Shown: in pieces, positions 8,899-18,332 of the stretch
Position numbering within the stretch: position 1 is the first letter of the stretch
Layout: each line of letters starts with the position of its first letter
Source: an uncultured bacterium
GTDB taxonomy: Bacteria; Bacillota; Negativicutes; Veillonellales; Veillonellaceae
NCBI GenBank assembly: GCA_905214495.1
Contig: CAJMLW010000003.1
Coordinates: 1-64,000 of the forward strand
DNA: 64,000 bases
Reading direction: 5' to 3'
Notes under the pieces: generated by a model
What the model was told of the DNA's origin: nothing
Database searches by the model: none
The model's input: the letters and a program-made list of their open reading frames with translations, nothing else
Program-made: the position numbers and the translations under genes

Positions 8899-10077
8899 TT
8901 ATTTAGTTTTACTTGTAGCCTTCAACAGTTCCTCCCATTGTCCCCAAATGGATTCTGGGCTGAATTGTTTCATTCGTTCACGGCCGGCTTGACCCATGGT
9001 AACGCGGAGGTTTTGATCTTGCATAAACTGTTCCAAGGCCCTCGTCAATGGTGCTACCCCATCATCACATAAGATTCCTGTTTCCCCATCGATGATGAGT
9101 TCATTGACAGCAGAGCAAGATTTATAGCCAATTGCTGGCAAGCCCATGCTCATCGCTTCACCCAGTGAAAGCCCAAATCCTTCATAGGCGCTTGGGAATG
9201 CAAATATATCTGCCGTAACGAGTACACTTGGTACATCGGTTGTCGTCCCCATAAAATGAACACGGTCTCCAAGTCCCGCCTTGGATACGATCATATCCAA
9301 GTCTTTCTTGTAGATCTTCCGGTCCTCTTGGCCCCATAACTCGATATCCCAGTTTGGATACTTCCCAGCCAATGGTGCAAATGCCTCAATCAATAAATGT
9401 GGCCGTTTATGGTTCTTATCGAGTCGTGCTACAAATACGATTTTATAACGGTCTTTCACCTGTGAAAGCTCCGCCTGCTCTGCATATTGTGGAATGGCAT
9501 TACCAATTACAACAGTCTTAGCCTCTGGCAAGTGATTTTTAATATGAGATTCAAAGGATGGTAATAATACTTGATTCACCGTACTCTTTGCGACCGCTTC
9601 AACCTCCTCTACAGGATAAGTATTAAAATAATCCTCAGGGTCGCCGTGGCTCATGGTGATAACAGGAATATTTGTTTTCAAATCTAGCAATAACGCCTTT
9701 GATGCTGCTGGTTGGTACGACACGATTACGTCCGGCTTAGTTCGATTTAATACAGACTGAAGATGACCTAGTAGATATTTTTTGGTAAACTCATTATTCA
9801 CACCACGAGCTTTACGCTTATCAAAGGCACGCAAAATCTCCCGTTTTGCCTTGTACCAAAGAGGAATAGAATGACTTTCACCTTCATAATGACACAAATC
9901 ATATGCGTCGATACCCGCATCAAGAGGATAGTAGAAATCCCCCGTTTGCACATCACTATACACAAGACTCACCTCGTGGCCACGACGCTGCATCTCATTG
10001 GCAAATGCAACCGTCACCTTAGCAAGGCCACCTGTATCGCCTACCATCTTTGTTAAATTTGCTAATAAAATACGCAT
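8899..10077 (-). CDS. GT4-family glycosyltransferase
   Basis: 392 residues of GT-B fold. I start at the ATG at 10077, which AAAGGTG precedes by six bases, rather than the in-frame GTG at 10086. The N-terminal Rossmann half begins MRILLANLTKMVGDTGGLAK, with the Gly-rich loop typical of GT4 enzymes. The C-terminal half has the donor-site motif PSAYEGFGLSLGEAMSMGLP (E-x7-E). The sugar and acceptor cannot be told. It lies among other glycan genes on the same strand, so LPS core or another surface glycan is likely. An unusual pair of repeat blocks (10109-10242) lies upstream and may hold its control region. Confidence 0.8.
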   Translation of the reverse strand: MRILLANLTKMVGDTGGLAKVTVAFANEMQRRGHEVSLVYSDVQTGDFYYPLDAGIDAYDLCHYEGESHSIPLWYKAKREILRAFDKRKARGVNNEFTKKYLLGHLQSVLNRTKPDVIVSYQPAASKALLLDLKTNIPVITMSHGDPEDYFNTYPVEEVEAVAKSTVNQVLLPSFESHIKNHLPEAKTVVIGNAIPQYAEQAELSQVKDRYKIVFVARLDKNHKRPHLLIEAFAPLAGKYPNWDIELWGQEDRKIYKKDLDMIVSKAGLGDRVHFMGTTTDVPSVLVTADIFAFPSAYEGFGLSLGEAMSMGLPAIGYKSCSAVNELIIDGETGILCDDGVAPLTRALEQFMQDQNLRVTMGQAGRERMKQFSPESIWGQWEELLKATSKTK

Positions 10078-10108
10078 TACACTCACCTTTTTTATTGCTT
10101 CTATCTTT

Positions 10109-10242
10109 TTCTGTCTTTTTTCTGTCTTCTTCTGTCTTCATAGTAAACACTATATATAGATAAAATATAATATCCAAATACTAAATATAGTATCCAAATA
10201 ATATAGAATGAAATGTTCTGTCTTTTTCTGTCTTCTTCTGTC
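10109..10242. repeat. Two blocks of helically phased TTCTGTC iterons
   Basis: TTCTGTC occurs three times starting at 10109, 10120 and 10130, and three times at 10215, 10226 and 10236. The 11-then-10 bp spacing is identical in both blocks, so the copies fall on one face of the helix. Between the blocks is AT-rich DNA with two copies of TATCCAAATA. The array sits just upstream of the glycosyltransferase that starts at 10077 and just past the AlbA_2-type remnant. It looks like a regulator binding array; no spacer structure suggests CRISPR. Confidence 0.75.
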
Positions 10243-10270
10243 TACTTTTTAATATTCTAGCATACTTCTA

Positions 10271-10384
10271 TCATAAATTTAATTTATAATACTGTCGTTT
10301 ATCTCTTGGACTTGACCCAAACCATTCTACAATTCCTAATGCTCTAAGATTCCCTAAAATTTTAATAAGACGATACTTAAGTCC
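10271..10384 (-). pseudogene. C-terminal remnant of an AlbA_2/Schlafen-type protein (putative)
   Basis: The minus strand reads LIKILGNLRALGIVEWFGSS, then PRDKRQYYKLNL and a stop at 10271-10273. This resembles the last winged-helix segment of AlbA_2 ATP-binding proteins (a reading such as LRELGIIEWVGSS). A stop codon lies immediately upstream at 10385, so nothing longer is encoded. It differs from the C-terminus of the intact AlbA_2 gene at 20417-21916, so it comes from another family member. It follows RloB by 8 bp, at the edge of the defence patch. Confidence 0.5.
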
Positions 10385-10392
10385 CTAAAAAA

Positions 10393-10989
10393 CTATCTAT
10401 TTGCAACTAATTGACGTAAAAATGGCCCTACATTAGTACATTGATTATCATAATTCAACTCTTGTATAGCACTCGTATTGTTGAAAGCCGTATCAATAGG
10501 ATGTTCAGCTGAAGATATGATCTTATCTAATTGAGCACTATTACTTTTTTTATAATGTTCATTCAAACAGTTAGATAATACTCGTCTATACCAAGCATTA
10601 TCTGCATCAGCATCAACAGGTCTATCTGTCATTCTCTGATAATGTGCTAATAACCAAACCTCAAAGGAAACATTTGAAAATATTAATGTAACATTCTGCC
10701 TTTGATCAGCTTCACGTTGAATATGTTCAAATTCAGCTCTAGATATATTATCTCTATCAATAATAATATAATAATTCGAATATTGTTTTCGCATAGCTGT
10801 CTCAAAACTATTCGCCTCACTCATACCAAAGGATACAGCTCGCCCACCACTAGGTGTAACCCTTTTAACATCCTTGGCAGACATGTTATATCGTTGCAAT
10901 ATATTCTTAAAATATACTTCCTCAGTTTCACCATCAACAATTAGTAAATTTTTTAATTGCTTGACCTTGCTCTTAGACGGTCTCGCCAT
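10393..10989 (-). CDS. rloB: RloB-family TOPRIM-like protein (abortive-infection partner)
   Basis: 198 residues. GAGGAGG sits nine bases before the ATG at 10989, which I prefer to the GTG/TTG-led extension to 11013. The opening LLIVDGETEEVYFKNIL and the later YYIIIDRDN are the acidic motifs of the RloB/TOPRIM-like fold. It overlaps the end of the AAA ATPase gene by 17 bp, so the pair is translationally coupled. ATPase plus RloB pairs are known phage-defence modules (RloA/RloB, AbiL type), in which the ATPase is thought to sense infection and the TOPRIM-like protein to act on nucleic acid. Function here is inferred from family and pairing. Confidence 0.75.
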   Translation of the reverse strand: MARPSKSKVKQLKNLLIVDGETEEVYFKNILQRYNMSAKDVKRVTPSGGRAVSFGMSEANSFETAMRKQYSNYYIIIDRDNISRAEFEHIQREADQRQNVTLIFSNVSFEVWLLAHYQRMTDRPVDADADNAWYRRVLSNCLNEHYKKSNSAQLDKIISSAEHPIDTAFNNTSAIQELNYDNQCTNVGPFLRQLVANR

Positions 10990-12187
10990 AACGAGCATCC
11001 TCCTCACGATCACTAATGCCCAATATATCTTTCATCATCGCATCATTAATAATTTGATCCGCACCATATAAACCATCTTGGTAATTCTTTTTAATATCTT
11101 TGATACTTTGCTCGTTAAAATCAAATGCACTATCTAAAGTAGATACACCATCATAACTCTTATCTACGAACCAAATTTGGTCCGTTCTAAGGGGAGCATC
11201 TAATATATCTGTATCATGGGTAGTGGCGATTAATTGTGTACCAGTGCGATTCCATTCATTAAAAATGCGTAATAGAATAGTAACTAATTTAGGATGTAAT
11301 GAACGATCAAACTCATCTATTAGGAACAACTTAGAATTATGCTGATTTTCCAATATAGTCATTATTAGTAAGAGAAAAATCTGCGTTCCTATACTTTCTA
11401 CATTATAATTGATAACAAAACGACTTCCATCTGGTCCTTCATGTTCACAATGGAGCAATAATACCTTTTCAGATTTATCAGGATCACTCGAAATAGGTAC
11501 AATCACTTCTTGTGTTTTAATATCCTTAATATTAAAATCTGCAGCCCTTAGGAAATATAGTACTTTTTCTTTTAACTCTGGATTCGTATGTAAGGGTCTA
11601 AATAATTGTTGATTACGTAAATTATTATTTATAAGACTTGGCATGAGAATATCTTGTGCAAACCATTCATAAGCCTCTTTTGCCTCTGGTACATTATTTG
11701 TTTGTGCAAAAAATAACAACGGCTGATTTACTCTTAATGATTCCTTTAAATCCTTTATTAATGGTGGCATAGTGATCTCATCAGCAGTTCTTTTAAAAAT
11801 GACAACACCATTCATAGTCAAACATTCATTAATAATAGTATCCCAATCATAATTGAATTCATAATAATACAAATTACCATTCTTGGTAAAATGTATCTTA
11901 AAATTTGTATCACCGGATTCATTAGCAAAAGTATATCTAGGCAATAACTCTAATTCAGAAGATGTACCATCTACTACAACCTGTCTAAGTAATTGAAATG
12001 CACGAATCACATTAGTTTTACCTGATGCATTACCACCAAAAATAAATGAAGATTTAACTACATCTATCTCACCTGATGACATGGTGTTTTCTTTGGCATA
12101 ATCGGTTATACCTTCACCAACCTCCATAGAGAAGGTAACTTCATTCTTAAAAGATCGAACATTTTTAAAAGAAAAATCTATAAGCAC
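10973..12187 (-). CDS. rloA: RloA-like AAA ATPase of an abortive-infection pair
   Basis: 404 residues starting at a GTG behind AGGTGG. The N-terminus has an SMC/ABC-like ATPase core: FIFGGNASGKTN is Walker A at about 48-59, LFLIDEFDRSLHP is Walker B at about 297-309, and ATTHDTDIL is the switch His region. This is the AAA_15/AAA_21 family that pairs with RloB. The gene is followed with overlap by rloB and preceded, 48 bp away, by the OLD nuclease. A truncated homologue remains at 6532-6765, so a second copy once existed nearby. It probably acts in phage defence; the trigger is unknown. Confidence 0.78.
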   Translation of the reverse strand: MLIDFSFKNVRSFKNEVTFSMEVGEGITDYAKENTMSSGEIDVVKSSFIFGGNASGKTNVIRAFQLLRQVVVDGTSSELELLPRYTFANESGDTNFKIHFTKNGNLYYYEFNYDWDTIINECLTMNGVVIFKRTADEITMPPLIKDLKESLRVNQPLLFFAQTNNVPEAKEAYEWFAQDILMPSLINNNLRNQQLFRPLHTNPELKEKVLYFLRAADFNIKDIKTQEVIVPISSDPDKSEKVLLLHCEHEGPDGSRFVINYNVESIGTQIFLLLIMTILENQHNSKLFLIDEFDRSLHPKLVTILLRIFNEWNRTGTQLIATTHDTDILDAPLRTDQIWFVDKSYDGVSTLDSAFDFNEQSIKDIKKNYQDGLYGADQIINDAMMKDILGISDREEDARYGETV

Positions 12188-12234
12188 TATATCACCACCT
12201 AATAAAATACATATTTAAATCCAATATAACCTAT

Positions 12235-14259
12235 TTAAGATATAATTTTGTTAAATAATTCAATCCAACTAGTTACATAATAAGAATTATCATCAATATC
12301 CGAAATTTTCTTTTTTGCTAGTTTAGCGAGTTCAACTTTATAGCCATTCGGTAAAACGATATTCTTTTCATCTGCAATATGCTCTAATTGTGGTATTAAA
12401 GGCTCATTCTTATTATATATATCATCTTCAAAATCAAACTCATCTAAATCCTTGAAAAGCTTATTAATACCTTTACTTAAGCAATTATAAGGTATCATAT
12501 CCTCAATTTCTACATTATCTCTATTTAAAATTTCGCCAATAGAAATAATTTTCTTCTGTTCATCTTTATATACATCCTTCAATAAGTTATTCTTAAAACT
12601 CTTACCACTTTCATCAGAATCTAAAATTACAAATGGTAGTTCTCCTGTACTAGATAATAAACTAGCTAATGAACGTACACCCTTTACACCTCCAGACGGT
12701 ATAAATACAATTTCTTTTTGAGGATTTATTTTTTTATTTGCAATTAGGAATGCTTTGATTGCATGTAAATAGTATTGATCAGACGCCCCTTCAACTATAA
12801 CTGGTTGACATCCATGTAATAAGACATCTGAAACAGTGAGCCCTAATGCAGCGTGAACAGCATAAATTGATTTATCTTTCTTAGGATCTGTATTAGCACG
12901 TAAATCATTTGACAATACGGTATGCCCTGTATTATCTACATATGCCAATTTAACATTATCTATATTTTCAGTGTCCACTAAAAATGGAGAATGTGTTGTA
13001 TGAATGATTTGATTATCTTGTGAAAGTCCCCTAAAGAAAGCTAGTAAATCCTTTTGTGCTAATGGATGTAATGATAATCCAGCTTCATCTAATAATAAGA
13101 TAGAATTCTTTAGTGATTCCTTTGTTTCAACTAAAAAAGTTAAGTAAAAACTTAAAAACCATTGTAATCCTGTACTGCGGTTATCCAACGAAATTTTTTC
13201 TGGTCTCAAATTATCAGAGACCCAAATTTTAAAGAAGTTACCATCTACTTGTAGATCAAATAAATAATTTCCCTGTTTCCACCAACGTTTAAAATTATCA
13301 GTTAATTTAGCTGATGCAGAATTTAACAAAATCTGCCTTTCAGCTTTTCGTTCAGCATATTTATCAATTTCACCCTCTGATAAACTTTGAGTATCACACC
13401 CTAATTGTAATATCTCATCTGGATCTAAGTTAATAAATTCAAAAAGGACTTTTAAAGTTCTAGCCTTTGCAGCTGCAATTCCTGATATATCAGTTCTATT
13501 CAAGTTCTGAACAACATGCGGTAAAAATATCTCAGAATCTAAATTCCCATAATTTGAATAATAAACAAATGTAGGCAATTCATCCTGTAATAAGGTCCAT
13601 ACTTCTTCTATTTCATTAATAGGTTTTATTTTTTCTATCACTAAATCTAAAAGACCCAACAAATCAGAAAAGATATCTCCTATATTCTCATAGTTATTCA
13701 ATGTATCTACTAACTGTTTTTTATACGCGCTTAACTCTTCATATTTAGAATGATCGATACCATTATCATCAGTATTTTTGATTTTATCTAATAATACAAA
13801 AATATTACTATACTCATCTTTATTTAGATGATTGCTGATGTTACTAATTTCATTAATAATATCTGAGAAACTAACTTTTTCAACAAATTTTTCATCTTTA
13901 AACTTATAAATATGGTCTCCATTATATTTACGTGCTAAATAAAGCATTTTAAATTCTTCCTCAGAATGAAGAGTTAATTCTGAAAGCTTTTTACATAAAC
14001 CATCTTCTAATTCAAAATATGTTTCTATAAATATAATATTATTATAGTTATCTCTCCACTCTGCATATTTATTACGTGGTAAATCCTCAATTAAATTAAT
14101 CGCTCCATTACGGGCAGGGTTTAATTTCCATAATGCTATTAAAGAATTAGATTTTCCAGATTCATTAACCCCTATAATATTAGTAACATCACCACAATCT
14201 ATCCATGTACTATCTTCTATAGACCTAAAATCTTTAATTCTGAATTTAATTAACTTCAT
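12235..14259 (-). CDS. OLD-family ATP-dependent endonuclease
   Basis: 674 residues behind GGGGAGG. The N-terminal ATPase begins MKLIKFRIKDFRSIED, with Walker A GVNESGKSNSL at about 29-39. Walker B ILLLDEAGLSLHP and HTTHSPFLVD lie at about 390-425. A C-terminal TOPRIM nuclease follows, with PVIVEGASDQYYL (catalytic Glu) and FVILDSDESGKSF (Asp-x-Asp) at about 485-555. OLD proteins cut DNA and many act in phage defence. There is no UvrD-like partner beside it, so it resembles class 1 (stand-alone) OLD rather than Gabija. It shares strand and spacing with the RloA/RloB pair and may be co-transcribed with it. Confidence 0.85.
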   Translation of the reverse strand: MKLIKFRIKDFRSIEDSTWIDCGDVTNIIGVNESGKSNSLIALWKLNPARNGAINLIEDLPRNKYAEWRDNYNNIIFIETYFELEDGLCKKLSELTLHSEEEFKMLYLARKYNGDHIYKFKDEKFVEKVSFSDIINEISNISNHLNKDEYSNIFVLLDKIKNTDDNGIDHSKYEELSAYKKQLVDTLNNYENIGDIFSDLLGLLDLVIEKIKPINEIEEVWTLLQDELPTFVYYSNYGNLDSEIFLPHVVQNLNRTDISGIAAAKARTLKVLFEFINLDPDEILQLGCDTQSLSEGEIDKYAERKAERQILLNSASAKLTDNFKRWWKQGNYLFDLQVDGNFFKIWVSDNLRPEKISLDNRSTGLQWFLSFYLTFLVETKESLKNSILLLDEAGLSLHPLAQKDLLAFFRGLSQDNQIIHTTHSPFLVDTENIDNVKLAYVDNTGHTVLSNDLRANTDPKKDKSIYAVHAALGLTVSDVLLHGCQPVIVEGASDQYYLHAIKAFLIANKKINPQKEIVFIPSGGVKGVRSLASLLSSTGELPFVILDSDESGKSFKNNLLKDVYKDEQKKIISIGEILNRDNVEIEDMIPYNCLSKGINKLFKDLDEFDFEDDIYNKNEPLIPQLEHIADEKNIVLPNGYKVELAKLAKKKISDIDDNSYYVTSWIELFNKIIS

Positions 14260-14530
14260 AACTGACCTCCCCTATACTGATATTTATTTTAATCAGTAAA
14301 TTAATACCTTCCATAGCTATAAATTATTTAACTATATCTATTCCAATAATAGTTATTACACGCTCATATAATCCGATAATTTATAGTGTTTAGTACCCTA
14401 AAATAACTAACCTATAATTATTATTTAATAAATACAGATTATATCCGTTCTTATCATTATTAATGTAATTATAGCATATTAATAAATAGACTAATGTCTA
14501 TATTTATTGTATCAATATAATTTTAAATAC
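14260..14530. other. AT-rich gap between OLD gene and IS30 element
   Basis: No gene seen. The minus-strand promoter of the OLD gene must lie here. The composition is extremely AT-rich, unlike the replication block but like the rest of the defence patch. Confidence 0.4.
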
Positions 14531-15617
14531 CTTGAATTTATAATCTAAGTGCAACTAAAAAAGATTCATGGCTTTCTGATAAAATAGTGTTTGCAAAGAC
14601 ATCTAAAAATCAGGAGGAGCCATGAATCATTATACTCATTTTACACTAAAAGAGCGCGAAATTCTAAAACATTTTATTGATATAGGAAAAAATCAAACAG
14701 AATTTTCAATTTTACTTGGGAAAAATAAATCGTCTATATCAAGAGAAATCAAAATAAATAGTCAAAATGGCGAGTACATACCTTGTGAAGCCCATGACAG
14801 ATATAAAAATAGACGCTTTAATTGTAAACCAAGAAAAAAGCTAGATAATCCAAGTCTATATGAATGTGTAAAGAATTTATTTTTGAGACATCAATGGTCT
14901 CCGGAACAGATCTCCTCTCGATTGAAATTTGAAAATTCAAGCTTCACTATTAGTTACAATACAATTTACAGGGAAATATATAATGGTCGTTTTGATGAAA
15001 AAGAACTATCACATGGAAATAGAGGAGTTGTTCGCAAACTACGACATCGTGGTAAAAGTCGTCATACAAAAAATTATGAAGAAAGACGTGGAAAAATTCA
15101 AATTAGTAATTTAATTACAGATAGACCAGATCCTGCAAATAATCGAGAACGATTAGGTGATTGGGAGACTGATACAGTTATGGGGCAGACTGGTAAGGCT
15201 TGCTTAGTAACATTAACTGATCGAAAAAGTAGGTATCTGCTATGTAAAAAAATTGCAAAAAAGAATGCATTTTTAGTTAAACAAGCGATGATTAAGCTTT
15301 TAAAAAATCAACCTCTAGAAACAATAACTCCAGATAGAGGGAAAGAGTTTTCTAAACATGCAGAAATTAGTCAGGAGTTGAATTTAGTAGAATTTTATTT
15401 TCCATTTCCACATCATCCTTGGCAAAGAGGAACAAACGAAAACACCAATGAATTGCTTAGAAAATATTTCCCGAAAACTGTGGATATTAATCAATCAGAT
15501 AGCTATGTTGAAGCAAAAATGAAAGAAATAAATCTTAAACCGCGCAAATGATTAAATTGGAAAACTCCATACAAGGTTTATCATTCAGTAGAGTTGCATT
15601 TGACTTGACAATTCAAG
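14531..15617 (+). mobile_element. IS30-family insertion sequence
   Basis: A 1087-bp element. The ends are inverted repeats at 14531-14556 and 15592-15617 with 19 of 26 positions matching; the outer AATTCAAG and inner AGTTGCA parts are perfect. Each end is flanked by the dinucleotide AC (14529-14530, 15618-15619), which could be the 2-bp target duplication of this family but is too short to prove it. The single transposase gene runs on the plus strand against its neighbours. It splits the defence genes from the epimerase pseudogene and probably took part in rearranging this region. Confidence 0.8.
14622..15608 (+). pseudogene. IS30 transposase with premature stop codon
   Basis: The reading frame begins with the IS30 HTH (MNHYTHFTLKEREILKHFID). 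It has the DDE catalytic set in GDWETDTVMG, ITPDRGKEF and WQRGTNENTNELLRKYF, all before residue 300. A TGA at 15549-15551 stops it after NLKPRK. The same frame then continues LNWKTPYKVYHSVELHLT to a second stop at 15606-15608, which is exactly the missing IS30 C-terminus. One nonsense change (probably a Cys or Arg codon) thus removed about 18 residues. All catalytic residues remain, so residual activity is possible but the gene is formally broken. Confidence 0.82.
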
Positions 15618-15624
15618 ACTAAAA

Positions 15625-15648
15625 AGAAGGCCTTAACTAAGACCTTCT
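15625..15648 (-). terminator. Hairpin after the epimerase pseudogene
   Basis: AGAAGGCCTTA (15625-15635) pairs with TAAGACCTTCT (15638-15648) with one mismatch, followed on the minus strand by T-rich sequence. It could end the glycan-gene transcript. Confidence 0.6.
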
Positions 15649-15735
15649 CATATACTATTTATTGAATTTTTAAATTTTCCCTAATTTCAATATTTCCAAT
15701 TATATATATTTCTTTATACCTCTTAGGAAACTAAT

Positions 15736-16495
15736 TTATTTATTAGCCTTAAAATATTCATATGTTTTATATAATCCATCGCGTAGATTAAAAGTAGTCT
15801 TAAAAGATAAATCCTTTTGAGCTTTTTTATTGTCTAATCTAGAATGTCTGATATCTCCAATTCTTTCAGGCTCATAAGAAATATCTATTTTACTATTACT
15901 AATACATTTAAATTCATTAATAATAGAATTAATTGAACTGGCAATATTAGTACTTATGTTATAAATACCTGCGATGTTATTTTCTAACCCCAAGATATTA
16001 GCTTCTACAACGTCATCTACATAAATAAAATCCCTTGTCTGGTCACCATCACCATATACAGTTACAGGTAATCCATTAGCAATAGCCTTAGCAAATATAC
16101 TAATAACACCACCTTCACCACCATTACCTTGTCTTAGTCCATATACATTAGAATAGCGATAACAAATATAATTTAAACCAAAAGCTTCATGATAAATACG
16201 AAGATAATGCTCTGTTGTCAATTTAGTTAATCCATAACATGATGTGGGAATACCAACCATAGATTCATCTAATGGTAATGTATCAAAATATGTATTCTGG
16301 TTTAAATTCAAATATAGTAGAGCTTAAATTTGAATCTCTAATATCCATTTCGATAAACTGAGCTTTAGAATTAACAAATTCCCTACTCCCACTAGATAGA
16401 TTATCTATCACTAAAACTGTGTGTCCATCATTAATTAAACGGTCGACTAAATGAGAACCTATAAAGCCTGCACCACCCGTTTCACATATCCTCAT
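15736..16495 (-). pseudogene. NAD-dependent sugar epimerase (GalE-like), internally deleted and frameshifted
   Basis: The 5' part (starts 16495 behind GGGGATAG) encodes a normal NAD-binding fold, [20 protein letters not shown], to FEFKPEYIF and then stops. The 3' part in another frame picks up at [10 protein letters not shown] and continues with the Tyr-x3-Lys segment (SCYGLTKLTTEHYL) and the whole substrate domain to 15736. Intact enzymes carry about 50-60 residues between these points (the HLAAQ strand through the SSAAVYGD strand with the catalytic Ser/Thr). Both halves overlap at the junction near 16290-16305, so this is a deletion with frame change. No active enzyme can be made. Confidence 0.85.
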
Positions 16496-16511
16496 ACTAT
16501 CCCCTTTAGTA

Positions 16512-17684
16512 TTAATTCATATTCTCTAACATTTCGACTAATTTTTTTGATAATTCATTATAGTCAAACATTTTTCTTGCATAATTCTGGCTTATTATAC
16601 ATTTACTTAATAAGTCATTATCTACCATTGCATTATATAGCTCAGCAGATAGTTTATCAGAATTTCCATTTTCAAAAATTCGACCACAATTCCCCCGATT
16701 GGTTGTATCTAAAGCAAAATCACTATAATTCGTAATAATAGGATATGCTCCAAAATACATTCCTTCTAGAGTAGCCAAACAAGTACTTTCCGTCCGACTA
16801 GTCATACAAATAATTTTAGCTCGTCTACAATAAGTATAAAGTTGAGTTCTATCTGTAATATTTCCAGTCATTATAATCGAATCTGCTTTTTCTGGGTATC
16901 TTTCTTTAAAATTCTTTACGATTTGTATAAATGCTTCCGTCGATGGTCCAATAAACATAAACTTCCATTTTTTTACAATATCATCTGGAAGTAATTTAAT
17001 AGCATCTAATAATAACTCATTATTTTTTACGTATTCACCTAATCGACCAACGGTAATAACTATATTTTCTTTTTGAATAGAATCTATAGCACTCACATAT
17101 ACATCTAATGTTGATACACCATTCGGTAAATACCCTAGTCTATTTCTAAATATAGATGTTTTAGAAAGTGCATCATGATAAGACTTTGTTTCTACTGTAA
17201 ATAAATCAACATATCGGCTTTTAAATTTTTCAGTATAATTACGAAGCCACATAAATGACTTATTACCACAAAAATGTTCAAAACCACCTACACCCATATC
17301 TAATTTACTATATACGATAATATCTGGTTTTAATTGTTTGCAGTATTTAGCAAGTTTCCAAACTGTACTACCATAATTAAAAAACATAATTACATCAAAT
17401 TCATGTATATGTTCTTTCAAAAATATTTTTGCTAATTCAATTTGTTTTTTATAATCACTAGTTTCACCAATACAAATCGTATTCACATATGATGAAAACT
17501 CTTGATTCCAAATGGTATCACTCTCTCTTGTTTTATAGTATACATAAGTGCTTTTCCAAGAAAAGTATTTCGCTAATGTATATAAAAACATACCACAATC
17601 TTTATAAGCTACTTCAGGTGCATCAGAAGGACCAAATAAAATATTGCAGATTCTCTTAGTATTATCTTGTTTCTCAATATCCAT
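16512..17684 (-). CDS. GT4-like glycosyltransferase
   Basis: 390 residues behind GGAGATAGGAAG. It has a GT-B architecture. The N-terminal half has [20 protein letters not shown]. The C-terminal half has [20 protein letters not shown] (donor-domain start) and [20 protein letters not shown], where the usual E-x7-E donor motif is recognisable. The first 11 bp overlap the end of the acetyltransferase gene, and the broken epimerase follows 16 bp downstream, so all were one operon. A surface-glycan role is likely; loss of the epimerase may have altered or ended the pathway. Donor sugar unknown. Confidence 0.75.
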   Translation of the reverse strand: MDIEKQDNTKRICNILFGPSDAPEVAYKDCGMFLYTLAKYFSWKSTYVYYKTRESDTIWNQEFSSYVNTICIGETSDYKKQIELAKIFLKEHIHEFDVIMFFNYGSTVWKLAKYCKQLKPDIIVYSKLDMGVGGFEHFCGNKSFMWLRNYTEKFKSRYVDLFTVETKSYHDALSKTSIFRNRLGYLPNGVSTLDVYVSAIDSIQKENIVITVGRLGEYVKNNELLLDAIKLLPDDIVKKWKFMFIGPSTEAFIQIVKNFKERYPEKADSIIMTGNITDRTQLYTYCRRAKIICMTSRTESTCLATLEGMYFGAYPIITNYSDFALDTTNRGNCGRIFENGNSDKLSAELYNAMVDNDLLSKCIISQNYARKMFDYNELSKKLVEMLENMN

Positions 17685-18330
17685 TCTTCCTATCTCCAGA
17701 ATAAGTATCTACAAATTTTATAGGATCATGAAATAAATGGTAACTTTCACGAATCTTATCATCATCCCATTCCCACCATTTCATTAATAACAATTTTTGA
17801 ATAATTTCATCTGGAAAACGATATTTTATTATTTTATTAGCTCCTACTACAACTGCATATGGTGGTACGTCTTTAGTAATAATACTGCCTGAACCTATGA
17901 CTGCACCATCTCCAATAGTTACATTATCTAGAATAATACTTCGTGCACCAATCCATACATCATTACCAATAATCGTAGAATGTACATATGGTTTCATATC
18001 AGGATAGTCAATCTCAGAATTCCAAGTAGATACATAATCCATACGATGACCATTGGGTACAACTAACTGATCTATGGCAATTGAGCAATAGGAACCAATG
18101 GATTTGATAATATCATCTCGAACATACCGATACCCCCAAGTATATTTACCTACAGGAATATTTGAATATTTTTCTGTATAATATCTTGCTAAATTATCTT
18201 TGTGTCCATATTTTTTTAATGAATATTTATAAATAAAATCAGGACAAGTTCGTGATCCCTTTATAGTATGTATAGCGCTTGCTAATAGAACATCTTTTGT
18301 ACTAACTTCATATTTTTCTTGTAAGTTCAT
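17674..18330 (-). CDS. CatB-related O-acetyltransferase (hexapeptide-repeat)
   Basis: 218 residues. The middle shows left-handed beta-helix hexapeptide repeats ([20 protein letters not shown], then [20 protein letters not shown] at about 120-160). The C-terminal helix ([18 protein letters not shown]) is typical of the VatB/CatB xenobiotic and sugar acetyltransferase family. Such enzymes use acetyl-CoA to acetylate a hydroxyl. In this operon the acceptor is probably a sugar of the surface glycan. The gene starts 2 bp after the GT9 stop and overlaps the following glycosyltransferase by 11 bp, so the three are tightly coupled. Confidence 0.8.
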   Translation of the reverse strand: MNLQEKYEVSTKDVLLASAIHTIKGSRTCPDFIYKYSLKKYGHKDNLARYYTEKYSNIPVGKYTWGYRYVRDDIIKSIGSYCSIAIDQLVVPNGHRMDYVSTWNSEIDYPDMKPYVHSTIIGNDVWIGARSIILDNVTIGDGAVIGSGSIITKDVPPYAVVVGANKIIKYRFPDEIIQKLLLMKWWEWDDDKIRESYHLFHDPIKFVDTYSGDRKNGY

Positions 18331-18332
18331 TA

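Noticed and set aside
10393..12187. PARIS (AriA/AriB) system
   Set aside because: The partner resembles RloB rather than the DUF4435 AriB protein, so AbiL/RloAB fits better.
12235..14259. Gabija system
   Set aside because: There is no UvrD-like helicase gene next to the OLD nuclease.
15736..16495. Epimerase break read as a simple one-base error
   Set aside because: About 50-60 residues are missing at the junction, so a single indel cannot restore it.
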